Of a stretch of DNA of 32,467 nucleotides, positions 25,701 to 31,640 are shown in pieces. Both the position numbers and the translations under genes were made by a program. Within the stretch, counting starts at the first letter, position 1; each line of letters opens with the position of its first letter. The notes under the pieces were generated by a model. It was not told the origin of the DNA and did not search any database. It saw only the letters and a program-made list of their open reading frames with translations. This DNA comes from TMED27 sp037969235 (GTDB taxonomy: Bacteria > Pseudomonadota > Alphaproteobacteria > Micavibrionales > Micavibrionaceae). The stretch is from contig JBBKXA010000146.1 in the NCBI GenBank assembly GCA_037969235.1, forward strand, positions 1-32,467, read 5' to 3'.

Positions 25701-25875
25701 TGAAGTTTGTATTACATCACAATTTAAAATCAACATTGCTCCTGCATCTACAGCTATAGAAAAAGCAGCAGGCGAAAAATGCGAACGCTGCTGGAAAGTC
25801 CTCCCCGAAGTGGAGAGCAATGGCGGGATTTGTAATCGTTGTGTGGGCGTGGTGAAGCAGGCTAAGGCGGCTTAA
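22729..25875 (+). CDS. ileS: Isoleucyl-tRNA synthetase with two lineage-specific inserts
   Basis: A 1048-residue class I synthetase that charges tRNA-Ile; E. coli IleRS has 938. HIGH-type motif HMGH near residue 69, the WTTTPWTMPSN editing-domain motif near 248, RPDWCISRQRAWGVP near 585, KMSKS near 730, and a C-terminal zinc finger (CERCW...CNRC, 1022-1040) are all present, so it looks functional. Two segments appear extra: residues about 327-361 in the editing domain, which contain a 30-base palindrome, and about 490-556 between 'ISMDKPLDS' and 'LRAHALYAISKTRW'. Base composition switches abruptly: AT-rich at about 23390-23820, 24180-24430 and 25550-25770, GC-richer elsewhere. No upstream Shine-Dalgarno sequence is seen. 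Confidence 0.95.
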   Translation: MSEKKDQYKDTVFLPKTEFPMRGGLPQKEPEILARWEEMDLYAKQREAAANKEKWILHDGPPYANGDIHMGHALNKILKDVVVKSYAMLGYNTPYVPGWDCHGLPIEWKIEEKYRKDGKDKDDVDILDFRAECRNFAQGWIDTQSKQFQRLGVGGDWENPYLTMKNRAESLIVREIHKFAQNGGLYQGAKPVMWSVVEKTALAEAEVEYKEHKSITIWIRFPIVKLPESLKDYQIEDLKDADVVIWTTTPWTMPSNRAIGFGKDIDYNVCTVTSIEEGSLAKVGDKFICATSRMADIRKHAKINGIHASTPIKGSDLEGTICAHPLKQQHRHPETSQDVEGYHTDEKDPSAQALKDDTLIYDFDVPMLEGDFVTDEAGTGFVHIAPSHGEDDFFLFLKHFGAGDIPDNVTDDGKFRDHVPLFAGLEVYTQEGKLGDGNFAVLKAMAEAGKLLAKGSLRHEYPHSWRSKAPIIFRTTPQWFISMDKPLDSLRNIEISSDIRTHEDYKNAASMVKGANEDVTRLSNEITNNKDVDPMFEGLTESGLTEHLVDFSSDSSLRAHALYAISKTRWVPPKGEARIRSMVANRPDWCISRQRAWGVPIALFVHKETDEILNDDAVYERIAEIFETESSDAWWSRDAKDFLGADYNADDYNQIFDIVDVWFESGSTHAFVVEDREDLGQSPADLYLEGSDQHRGWFHSSLLESVGTRGRAPYKAVLTHGFVLDDKGYKMSKSLGNVIDPLKMMDQYGADILRLWALTCDYSEDVRIGKDSLKNTGDLYRRIRNTLRFLLGALDGFTKDEMVEDFFEDPTQAPELEQLVLHQLYEMDKKVRGYIADYDFMKLTKALHDFCNEELSSFYFDIRKDRLYCDDPNDPKRKMTRSVMAMIYNALTSWLAPILVFTAEEAWSHRPEGIFDDVESVHLREFVSAPESWKNDALAEKWRYVKLVRDEVLGSIEPLRAKKEIGSSLEAKAIINVTGGLLDAIRDIDMAEVCITSQFKINIAPASTAIEKAAGEKCERCWKVLPEVESNGGICNRCVGVVKQAKAA
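23723..23752. repeat. Palindromic element inside ileS
   Basis: An inverted repeat of 30 bases: AACGTC (23730-23735), loop GCAA, GACGTT (23740-23745), extended after a tandem G/A mismatch by ATCCT (23723-23727) pairing with GGGAT (23748-23752) through one wobble pair. It reads in frame as the segment HPETSQDVEGY. It lies in a stretch that looks inserted in the IleRS editing domain, in the manner of Rickettsia palindromic elements. No second copy is seen in this window. Confidence 0.65.
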
Positions 25876-25889
25876 ATATAGCAACAAAC

Positions 25890-25910
25890 ATATTATTTTA
25901 TAAATAATAT
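25890..25910. repeat. AT-only inverted repeat between ileS and the next gene
   Basis: ATATTATTT (25890-25898), loop TAT, AAATAATAT (25902-25910): a perfect 9-bp inverted repeat. Its last base is the first T of the TTGACA -35 box of the downstream gene. It could be an operator or a weak hairpin after ileS, whose stop is at 25873-25875. With no GC pairs it is a poor terminator. Confidence 0.55.
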
Positions 25911-25938
25911 TGACAATACATTTATTATGACATATATT
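25910..25938 (+). promoter_or_regulatory. Strong sigma-70-type promoter of the 155-residue secreted protein gene
   Basis: TTGACA (25910-25915), 17-base spacer, TATATT (25933-25938): the best promoter match in the window. Transcription would start near 25945. The 5' leader of about 25 bases contains AAGGAGA before the ATG at 25969, so both transcription and translation signals are strong. Confidence 0.75.
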
Positions 25939-25968
25939 CCATCGTATTCATAAACAAGGAGATATATA

Positions 25969-26436
25969 ATGTCATCATTAAAACAAACTTTACAACATGC
26001 TGCGCTTGCTGGTGCAATAGTCGCAGGCGCAACGAGCACAGCAATGGCGCATGATGAAACGTCAAATCTGGATCAACCTCAAAAAACTGATGATAGAGTT
26101 CTATGTACAGTGTTTTTTGATCTTGCACAAAGAATGGATGATTTACACAGAGTTAGACAGCAACTTCAAAATTCAAGAGAACTGGCTCAACGATTAAGTT
26201 ATAATGCGCAAAATGTTGTTCAAAATATTGGTGAGGGGTCACAAGCAGCAGGCCCTGCACAAGAAGCCAGCTATAATGCGCAGGAACTAAATAACAACAT
26301 GGATCAAACGATTTCTGATCTTGATAGTCAAATTTATGAAACTGAGGGAACGCAATATACAGTTACTGAAGAACTTCAGAAAAGAGTCGGTGAAGAAGTA
26401 AGGCCGTGGATGTATTGTGAAGAACTAGGCCTTTAG
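25969..26436 (+). CDS. Small secreted helical protein of unknown function
   Basis: A 155-residue protein with a signal peptide ending in STAMA near residue 27. The mature part is Gln/Asn/Glu-rich and looks helical, probably coiled-coil, with one Cys near the start (near 46, 'VLCTVFFDLAQRM') and one near the end ('WMYCEEL'), suggesting a disulfide that closes a hairpin. 'SYNAQ' occurs twice (near 78 and 102), with a hinge rich in Gly/Ala/Pro between. No family is recognised. Near-consensus promoter and ribosome-binding signals suggest high expression. The gene ends one base before the convergent msrA stop. Confidence 0.66.
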   Translation: MSSLKQTLQHAALAGAIVAGATSTAMAHDETSNLDQPQKTDDRVLCTVFFDLAQRMDDLHRVRQQLQNSRELAQRLSYNAQNVVQNIGEGSQAAGPAQEASYNAQELNNNMDQTISDLDSQIYETEGTQYTVTEELQKRVGEEVRPWMYCEELGL

Positions 26437-26437
26437 C

Positions 26438-27079
26438 CTACTTCAACTTCCCCGCCTTCTTCAATATCACGCGCAAATGCGGTTGGCCGTTTTGCTCTTC
26501 GTATTTCTCGTAATATTGTTGGTGATAACTTTCAGCTTCCCAAAACGTCGCCATCGGTTCAATTTTTGTGACGATCGGGTCTTTATACTGACCGCTGGCT
26601 TCAACTTGCGCTATCACCTCTTTCGCAATACGCTCTTGCGCTTCATCGCTCGGGAAAATCGCGGAGCGGTATTGCGTGCCTTTATCCACACCTTGGCGAT
26701 TGAGTTGCGTGGGATCATGCGCACGCGTGAGGAAAAATGTCACCAAATCCTTGTATGAGGTTTTCGCATCATCAAATGTCACCTCAATCACTTCCGCATG
26801 CCCCGTGGCTCCTGTGGAAATATCCTGATATGTTGGGTTATCGGTTTTACCGCCCATATATCCCGCACGCGTAAATAATACGCCATCAAGTGCGCGATAT
26901 TCACTTTCGGTGCACCAAAAGCACCCGCCCGCAAACACCGCCGTTGGATACCCTTCAGGTTTCTCAATCATAAGATCACTCCCATTTTCCATCTTCATAT
27001 CTGCAACGCTCAGCCCTGCAAAGAATATAACGCCAACCAGAGCAAAACCCAGTGCGAAAAAAATGTATAATTTATTCAT
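26438..27079 (-). CDS. msrA: Peptide methionine sulfoxide reductase MsrA, exported or anchored
   Basis: A 213-residue MsrA that reduces methionine-S-sulfoxide. The catalytic motif AGGCFWCTES is near residues 50-59, followed by GYMGG, 'TGHAEVIEV', 'HDPTQLNRQGVDKGTQYRS' and the C-terminal 'YHQQYYEK'. The first 26 residues form a hydrophobic segment (YIFFALGFALVGVIFFAGLS), a signal peptide or anchor, so the enzyme likely acts in the periplasm on oxidised envelope proteins. A good ribosome-binding site (AGGACA) precedes the ATG. The start region diverges from the amidase gene with a 66-base gap. Confidence 0.93.
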   Translation of the reverse strand: MNKLYIFFALGFALVGVIFFAGLSVADMKMENGSDLMIEKPEGYPTAVFAGGCFWCTESEYRALDGVLFTRAGYMGGKTDNPTYQDISTGATGHAEVIEVTFDDAKTSYKDLVTFFLTRAHDPTQLNRQGVDKGTQYRSAIFPSDEAQERIAKEVIAQVEASGQYKDPIVTKIEPMATFWEAESYHQQYYEKYEEQNGQPHLRVILKKAGKLK

Positions 27080-27145
27080 GTTTTGTCCTGTTTATGAAAT
27101 AAGGTATCATATATATCTATTCGCCAATAACAGCGATTGCGTTAC

Positions 27146-27874
27146 ATGAATATTGATAAAACATCATATATTTCGCCAAATTTCGGCGAACGGGCAGGGG
27201 GGCAAAGCCCGTCAATGCTCGTGCTCCATTATACCGGCATGGCAAATGCGGAGGACGCGCTTGCGCGTTTATGTGATCAAAAATCTGAAGTCAGCGCTCA
27301 TTACGTCGTCGATAAAGCGGGTACAATCTACCAACTCGTCGACGATGACAAACGCGCCCACCACGCAGGCATTTCATATTGGTGCGGAGAACGCGACGTC
27401 AATTCGGCCTCAATCGGCATAGAAATCGTCAACGGCGGTCACGATCATGGCTACACACCTTTCCCAGAAGCACAAATAAAAAGCGTAGAGGCATTATGCA
27501 AGCATCTCGTGACGAAATACAATATTGCCTCGCGAAATATCATTGGCCATTCCGATATCGCCTATAATCGGAACGAGCCAAAAATCGACCCTGGTCATTT
27601 ATTTCCGTGGAAGCGTCTCGCGCAAAACGGCATTGGCGCATGGCCAGATACGACGAGCATAGATAAAGCGCAAGCGCAAAGCTTAGCGCAGGATAAGACA
27701 GCGTTTCATAAGGCATTATGCGACTACGGCTACGATCCTTCTGCGCCATTCGAGGAAACACTCATCGCGTTCCACCGTCATTTTGCACCCGAAAAATTCC
27801 AAGATTGGAGCGCCCGCCCCTGCACACCTGAAAACGATAGCGTGGCGACATTATTGGCATTGCTCGCGCAATAA
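27146..27874 (+). CDS. N-acetylmuramoyl-L-alanine amidase, AmpD/AmiD type
   Basis: A 242-residue amidase_2 domain protein. Zinc ligands are visible in LVLHYTGM (His, near 28), 'IIGHSDIA' (His, near 137) and 'KIDPGHLFPW' (Asp and His region, near 149); the catalytic segment 'SASIGIEIVNGG' is near 91. The C-terminal 60 residues look like a reduced peptidoglycan-binding domain. No signal peptide is seen, so a cytoplasmic role in anhydro-muropeptide recycling is likely. I chose the ATG at 27146; an in-frame TTG at 27137 is possible. No clear Shine-Dalgarno sequence is seen. It is convergent with rnpB; its stop lies at the edge of the rnpB terminator. Confidence 0.9.
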   Translation: MNIDKTSYISPNFGERAGGQSPSMLVLHYTGMANAEDALARLCDQKSEVSAHYVVDKAGTIYQLVDDDKRAHHAGISYWCGERDVNSASIGIEIVNGGHDHGYTPFPEAQIKSVEALCKHLVTKYNIASRNIIGHSDIAYNRNEPKIDPGHLFPWKRLAQNGIGAWPDTTSIDKAQAQSLAQDKTAFHKALCDYGYDPSAPFEETLIAFHRHFAPEKFQDWSARPCTPENDSVATLLALLAQ

Positions 27875-27902
27875 AAAAGCCGCCAGAGTTTCCCCTGACG
27901 GC
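27871..27902 (-). terminator. Rho-independent terminator of rnpB
   Basis: On the minus strand, GCCGTCAG and CTGGCGGC form an 8-bp stem (one U-G pair) around an 8-base loop, followed by TTTTTTAT. It lies just after the mature 3' end of RNase P RNA. Its T tract overlaps the stop codon of the convergent amidase gene (27872-27874). Confidence 0.9.
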
Positions 27903-27907
27903 TTCGT

Positions 27908-28282
27908 ATAAAATCAGAAAATCTATAAGCCGGGTTCTGTCCCCCGTTTTAAAAACGGATCGATGACCATTCATCTACGCGTTATGTTGCCACAACGCTT
28001 GAGCGACCAACCCGAACCACGAGGCGAAAATCCCCATATGCGGTTCCTATTTGGTCTTGCTTCCGGTGGGGTTTACCATGCCGTCTTTGTTACCAAAGCC
28101 GCGGTGCGCTCTTACCGCACCCTTTCACCTTTACCTCTTACGAATAAGAGGAAGTCTGCTCTCTGTTGCACTTTCCGTAGACTTTACAAAGCCTCCCGGG
28201 CGTTACCCGGCACCGTTTTTCCGTGAAGCCCGGACTTTCCTCCCGTATTGCTACCGGCGGTCATCCAATCTTCTGATTGCCC
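27908..28282 (-). ncRNA. rnpB: RNase P RNA (type A)
   Basis: The minus strand carries all the universally conserved parts in order: GAGGAAAGTCCGGGCT near the 5' end (complement of about 28227-28242), GTGCAACAGAGAGCA (complement of 28157-28171), AAGGGTGAAAGGGTGCGGTA with AGAGCGCACCGC, then GATGAATG and ACAGAACCCGGCTTA (complement of 27926-27940) near the 3' end. The ends pair as helix P1: AATCAGAAGAT with ATTTTCTGATT. The length of about 375 bases fits the type A RNA. The catalytic RNA trims tRNA 5' leaders with RnpA. Ends are estimated from P1 and are uncertain by a few bases. Confidence 0.96.
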
Positions 28283-28284
28283 GC

Positions 28285-28313
28285 ACTATGATGAAAGACA
28301 CGCAAAATTGCAA
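28285..28313 (-). promoter_or_regulatory. Candidate promoter of rnpB
   Basis: On the minus strand TTGCAA (complement of 28308-28313) is followed after 17 bases by CATAGT (complement of 28285-28290). Transcription would start at the base predicted as the RNA 5' end by helix P1, which supports the call. Confidence 0.6.
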
Positions 28314-28516
28314 GTTATGATTCCGAAAACGATTCCTACACAGAAAAATAAATGTGTATAAAATCAACGCGACTCGGCAGTAAATTTGACGAATCTCATG
28401 TCTTTCTGCTACTGCTTATAGAGTCAAGGCTTGTTCAAAAGTCTTATTTATCAACCAAACTGATTCTCTAAATCTGCGTAACACTCTGTTTCGATTCACC
28501 AAAAGGACTCAAGCTC
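28314..28516 (+). promoter_or_regulatory. Leader region of the dcw gene cluster, mraZ absent
   Basis: The 200 bases between the rnpB promoter and rsmH hold no open frame resembling mraZ and no TGGG-type MraZ boxes. A dyad TACACA (28337-28342), 10-base loop, TGTGTA (28353-28358) is present. I could not settle on a promoter; TTGACG near 28387 has no convincing -10. AAAAGGA at 28501-28507 is the ribosome-binding site for rsmH. Confidence 0.45.
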
Positions 28517-28521
28517 TTGAG
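28508..28521. repeat. Short palindrome over the rsmH start codon
   Basis: CTCAAG (28508-28513), CT, CTTGAG (28516-28521). In RNA this could form a 5-bp stem with a 4-base loop. The TTG start codon lies in the 3' arm, directly after the ribosome-binding site. It might lower initiation, or be chance. Confidence 0.4.
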
Positions 28522-29446
28522 CCATTATCCTGTTATGTTGCCTGAAGTGTTAAATGCGCTATCCCCTGTGGATGGCGGAATTTATGTGGATGGCACATTC
28601 GGTGCAGGCGGCTATACTAAGGCGCTATTAGGCCAAGCCGATTGCCGCGTTGTCGCCATTGATCGCGATCCGGATGCGAAAAAACGCAGCGATGCCCTCG
28701 CGAAAGATTATGGTGGGCGCTTGATCTTTCTGCGCGGTTGTTTTGGCGACGTGCAAACGCTCTTAAAAGATGCGGGCATTAATAAAATCGACGGATTCGT
28801 GCTAGATCTCGGCGTGTCTTCTTTCCAGCTTGATGAGGCGGAGCGCGGATTTTCATTTCGCCATGACGCGCCGCTGGATATGCGTATGGATCCTGAACAT
28901 GGCCAAAGCGCGGCTGATCTGGTGAACACTATGAGCGAGGCCGAGCTTGCTGATCTCATTTATAAGTATGGTGAAGAACGCAAATCCCGCCGCATTGCCT
29001 TTCGTATTGTCGAAGCTAGAGCGCAAGCGCCGATCAAAACCACAGTGCAATTGGCCACAATTATCCGCTCATGTATGCCGCACCCCAAACATGGTGAAAT
29101 TGATTCTGCCACTCGCACGTTCCAAGCGCTGCGCATTGCGGTCAATGATGAATTGGGTGAGTTGGAGCGTGCGCTAGAAGCGGCGGAACATGTGCTGAAA
29201 CCCGATGGTAAAATTGTGGTGGTGTCGTTCCATTCTCTCGAAGATGGCTTGGTAAAGCGCTTTTTCCGCAAACATTCAGGCGAGCAAAACGCCTCTCGCC
29301 ATATGCCGCAAGCGCAAAACGCGCAAGCCAAATTTGAGCTTATCTCCCGCAAAGCCATCAAACCATCCGCGAAAGAATTATCCGAAAACGCACGATCACG
29401 CTCCGCGCGCTTAAGGTCGGCAAAATATATCGGGGGCGCGCAATGA
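28517..29446 (+). CDS. rsmH: 16S rRNA (cytosine(1402)-N(4))-methyltransferase
   Basis: A 309-residue SAM-dependent methyltransferase of the RsmH (MraW) family, modifying C1402 in the ribosomal P site. Motifs: SHYPVMLPEVLNAL at the start, YVDGTFGAGGYTKALL near 24 (SAM-binding), DLGVSSFQLDEAERGFSF near 98, 'LDMRMD' near 118, 'TFQALRIAVNDELGELE' near 205, 'SFHSLEDGLVKRFF' near 240. The start codon is TTG (28517-28519), supported by the preceding AAGGA and by alignment of the conserved N-terminus; no ATG fits. The stop overlaps the ftsL start (ATGA). Confidence 0.95.
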   Translation: MSHYPVMLPEVLNALSPVDGGIYVDGTFGAGGYTKALLGQADCRVVAIDRDPDAKKRSDALAKDYGGRLIFLRGCFGDVQTLLKDAGINKIDGFVLDLGVSSFQLDEAERGFSFRHDAPLDMRMDPEHGQSAADLVNTMSEAELADLIYKYGEERKSRRIAFRIVEARAQAPIKTTVQLATIIRSCMPHPKHGEIDSATRTFQALRIAVNDELGELERALEAAEHVLKPDGKIVVVSFHSLEDGLVKRFFRKHSGEQNASRHMPQAQNAQAKFELISRKAIKPSAKELSENARSRSARLRSAKYIGGAQ

Positions 29447-29913
29447 AATTAATTAAACCCCGCACATTTATAATTTTCGCACTTGTATGCATATCGGGCG
29501 CGATTTTGCTTCGCACCTCGCAAAATGTTCAAGATGCGGAAGATCGCTTGAGCATCCTCCAAGCCTCAGTCGAGCGTGAACAAGAGCAAATTCGCATGTT
29601 ACGCGCTGAATGGGAAGGGTTGAATAATCCTGCGCGTTTGGAAAAATTAGCCAATGAATTCCTTGATCTGGTGCCACCTTCTCCCGATCAAATGGCAGCG
29701 GGCGAAGTGCTTTTGCCGCGTATGGTGTCGCAGGAGGAATTACATGCCGATGAATCGCAAATACATGATGAGCAAGGCTTTGCCCCGGCCGTGCAAAATA
29801 TATCCTATATAGCGCCCATCCCCAAAGCCAAGCCGCAAATTTTGAAGCCCAGTGATAAAGATATCGGAGATATAATCAATGAAGTCTCGAGCGAAAGCGC
29901 AGGTGCGCAATGA
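29443..29913 (+). CDS. ftsL: Cell-division protein FtsL-like
   Basis: A 156-residue bitopic membrane protein. A short cytoplasmic basic N-terminus and one membrane segment (about residues 8-24) precede a coiled coil (about 28-72, with 'VEREQEQIRMLRAEWEGLNNP' features) and an 'ARLEKLANEFLDLVPPSPDQ' segment typical of alphaproteobacterial FtsL. The last 80 residues are polar and probably disordered. FtsL forms the FtsQLB complex that activates septal wall synthesis. Sequence identity in this family is low, and the position between rsmH and ftsI is decisive. It overlaps both neighbours by ATGA. Confidence 0.85.
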   Translation: MKLIKPRTFIIFALVCISGAILLRTSQNVQDAEDRLSILQASVEREQEQIRMLRAEWEGLNNPARLEKLANEFLDLVPPSPDQMAAGEVLLPRMVSQEELHADESQIHDEQGFAPAVQNISYIAPIPKAKPQILKPSDKDIGDIINEVSSESAGAQ

Positions 29914-31634
29914 TTTTTCTAGGTCGTATCCGTCGAAACGCATTAAAATTGGAAGGCGAGAAAAGCTCCGCCCTTGATCTTGCACGTGGTCGCTTGGTGT
30001 TGCTCAGCGGTTTTTTTATATTGGTCTACGTGATTTTCGCCATTCGCGCATTTGATCTGGCTGTGTTCGAAGGTCGGGGGATCGCTGCGCCAAGTATTGA
30101 ATACGCACAATCGTTATTACCTGCGCAAAGCAAAAAACAAAACCGCCGCGCCGATATCACCGATCGCAACGGAAAATTATTAGCCACAACGTTAAAAGTT
30201 GTTTCTCTTTATGCTGACCCGCGCCTAATTTCCAACCCCAAAACCGCATCCAAAAAAATTGCATCTATTTTCCCCGACCTCAAATATGGCGACGTCCTGC
30301 AAAAATTGCAGGGCGACAAGCGTTTTGTGTGGATTAAGCGCAGCATCAGCCCCGAACAGCAATACAAAGTCTTGGAGATCGGCGAGCCAGGTCTGGAATT
30401 TGAAGAAGAATTTAAACGCTTCTACCCGCAAGGCGAATTAACCTCGCATATTTTAGGATATGGTGATGTCGATTCAAACGGTTTAGCAGGTGTGGAGCGC
30501 GGCTTTAATAACTACCTGAATGATGGGCAGCCATTGAAACTTACAGTTGATGTGCGTCTGCAACACGCACTGCGCCGCGAAACTTTGCGCGCTATGAAAG
30601 AATTCGAGGCGCCCGCCGCCGCCGCCGCCATTATGGATGTCACAAATGGTGAAGTACTCGCGGGTGTATCCTTGCCTGATTTCAATCCGCATAACCCCTT
30701 AATTGATGAAGACGCAATCTTCAACCGCCTGACTCTGGGTGCGTATGAAATGGGTTCAGTGTTTAAAATATTCTCAACCGCAGCATTTTTTGAGCGCCAT
30801 GACGTCCCCATGAGTACAAAATTTGACGCCAGTGAGCCTATTAAAATCGGACGCTTTACCATCAATGACTATCACGCAAAAAACCGCGAAATGACTATCC
30901 CCGAAGTGTTCATGTATTCATCTAATATCGGCACGGCGCGCATGGCGCAAGCTATAGGCACAGAAGGTTTGCGCGATTTTTATACAAAGCTAGGCTTGCT
31001 CGATCCCATGGAATTCGAAATTCGTGAAGTCGCAAAGCCCCAAGTTCCCCACCCTTGGCGCGAAATCAATACGCTAACCGCGTCATACGGGCACGGTGTT
31101 TCCACCACACCGCTGCAACTGATATCTGGAGTATCTTCAATCGTAAATGGCGGCTACAAGGTTTCGCCAACTTTAGTCTTAGACGAAAATGCGACCAACC
31201 GCCCTAATTACAAAAGCGAATCTAATCGTATCATCAGCGCCCAAACAGCACAAAATATGCGCCAATTAATGCGTCTAGTTGTATCGGGAGGAACGGCATC
31301 AAAAGCTGAAGTAAAAGGCTATCGGGTCGGCGGGAAAACAGGGACAGCAGAAAAAATCGTCAATGGTCGCTATGATAACAAAAAGAAAATTTCATCATTC
31401 ATCGGCGTGTTCCCCATGGACGCTCCGCGCTACGCCATTTTCATTATGGTGGATGAGCCCAAAGGACAAAAACACACTTGGGGATACGCAACAGGCGGAT
31501 GGGTCGCGGCCCCTGCCGTGGCGCGTGTCGTTGCATCCATGGCGGGCATCCTCGGCATTCCGCCCGTCAATGAAAACGCTCCCGAAAATCACTTCGGTGA
31601 CACCTTAAAACAATTTGTGGCAGCGAAGGATTAA
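29910..31634 (+). CDS. ftsI: Peptidoglycan D,D-transpeptidase FtsI (PBP3)
   Basis: A 574-residue class B penicillin-binding protein. One membrane segment (about residues 29-51) is followed by the pedestal domain ('RADITDRNGKLLATTL' near 75) and the transpeptidase domain with MGSVFKIFS (SXXK, near 277), YSSNIGT (SXN, near 335) and VGGKTGTAEK (KTG, near 475). It cross-links septal peptidoglycan with FtsW. It starts in an ATGA overlap with ftsL and ends 6 bases before murE. A GCC/CGC tract near 30610-30630 gives four consecutive Ala codons. Confidence 0.95.
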   Translation: MIFLGRIRRNALKLEGEKSSALDLARGRLVLLSGFFILVYVIFAIRAFDLAVFEGRGIAAPSIEYAQSLLPAQSKKQNRRADITDRNGKLLATTLKVVSLYADPRLISNPKTASKKIASIFPDLKYGDVLQKLQGDKRFVWIKRSISPEQQYKVLEIGEPGLEFEEEFKRFYPQGELTSHILGYGDVDSNGLAGVERGFNNYLNDGQPLKLTVDVRLQHALRRETLRAMKEFEAPAAAAAIMDVTNGEVLAGVSLPDFNPHNPLIDEDAIFNRLTLGAYEMGSVFKIFSTAAFFERHDVPMSTKFDASEPIKIGRFTINDYHAKNREMTIPEVFMYSSNIGTARMAQAIGTEGLRDFYTKLGLLDPMEFEIREVAKPQVPHPWREINTLTASYGHGVSTTPLQLISGVSSIVNGGYKVSPTLVLDENATNRPNYKSESNRIISAQTAQNMRQLMRLVVSGGTASKAEVKGYRVGGKTGTAEKIVNGRYDNKKKISSFIGVFPMDAPRYAIFIMVDEPKGQKHTWGYATGGWVAAPAVARVVASMAGILGIPPVNENAPENHFGDTLKQFVAAKD

Positions 31635-31640
31635 AGGGTA

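Noticed and set aside
25302..25820. 172-codon open frame antisense to ileS
   Set aside because: It is a shadow of a conserved synthetase and has no motif, ribosome-binding site or promoter.
27963..28320. Open frames of 87-89 codons on the plus strand
   Set aside because: They run through RNase P RNA on the opposite strand and encode nothing recognisable.
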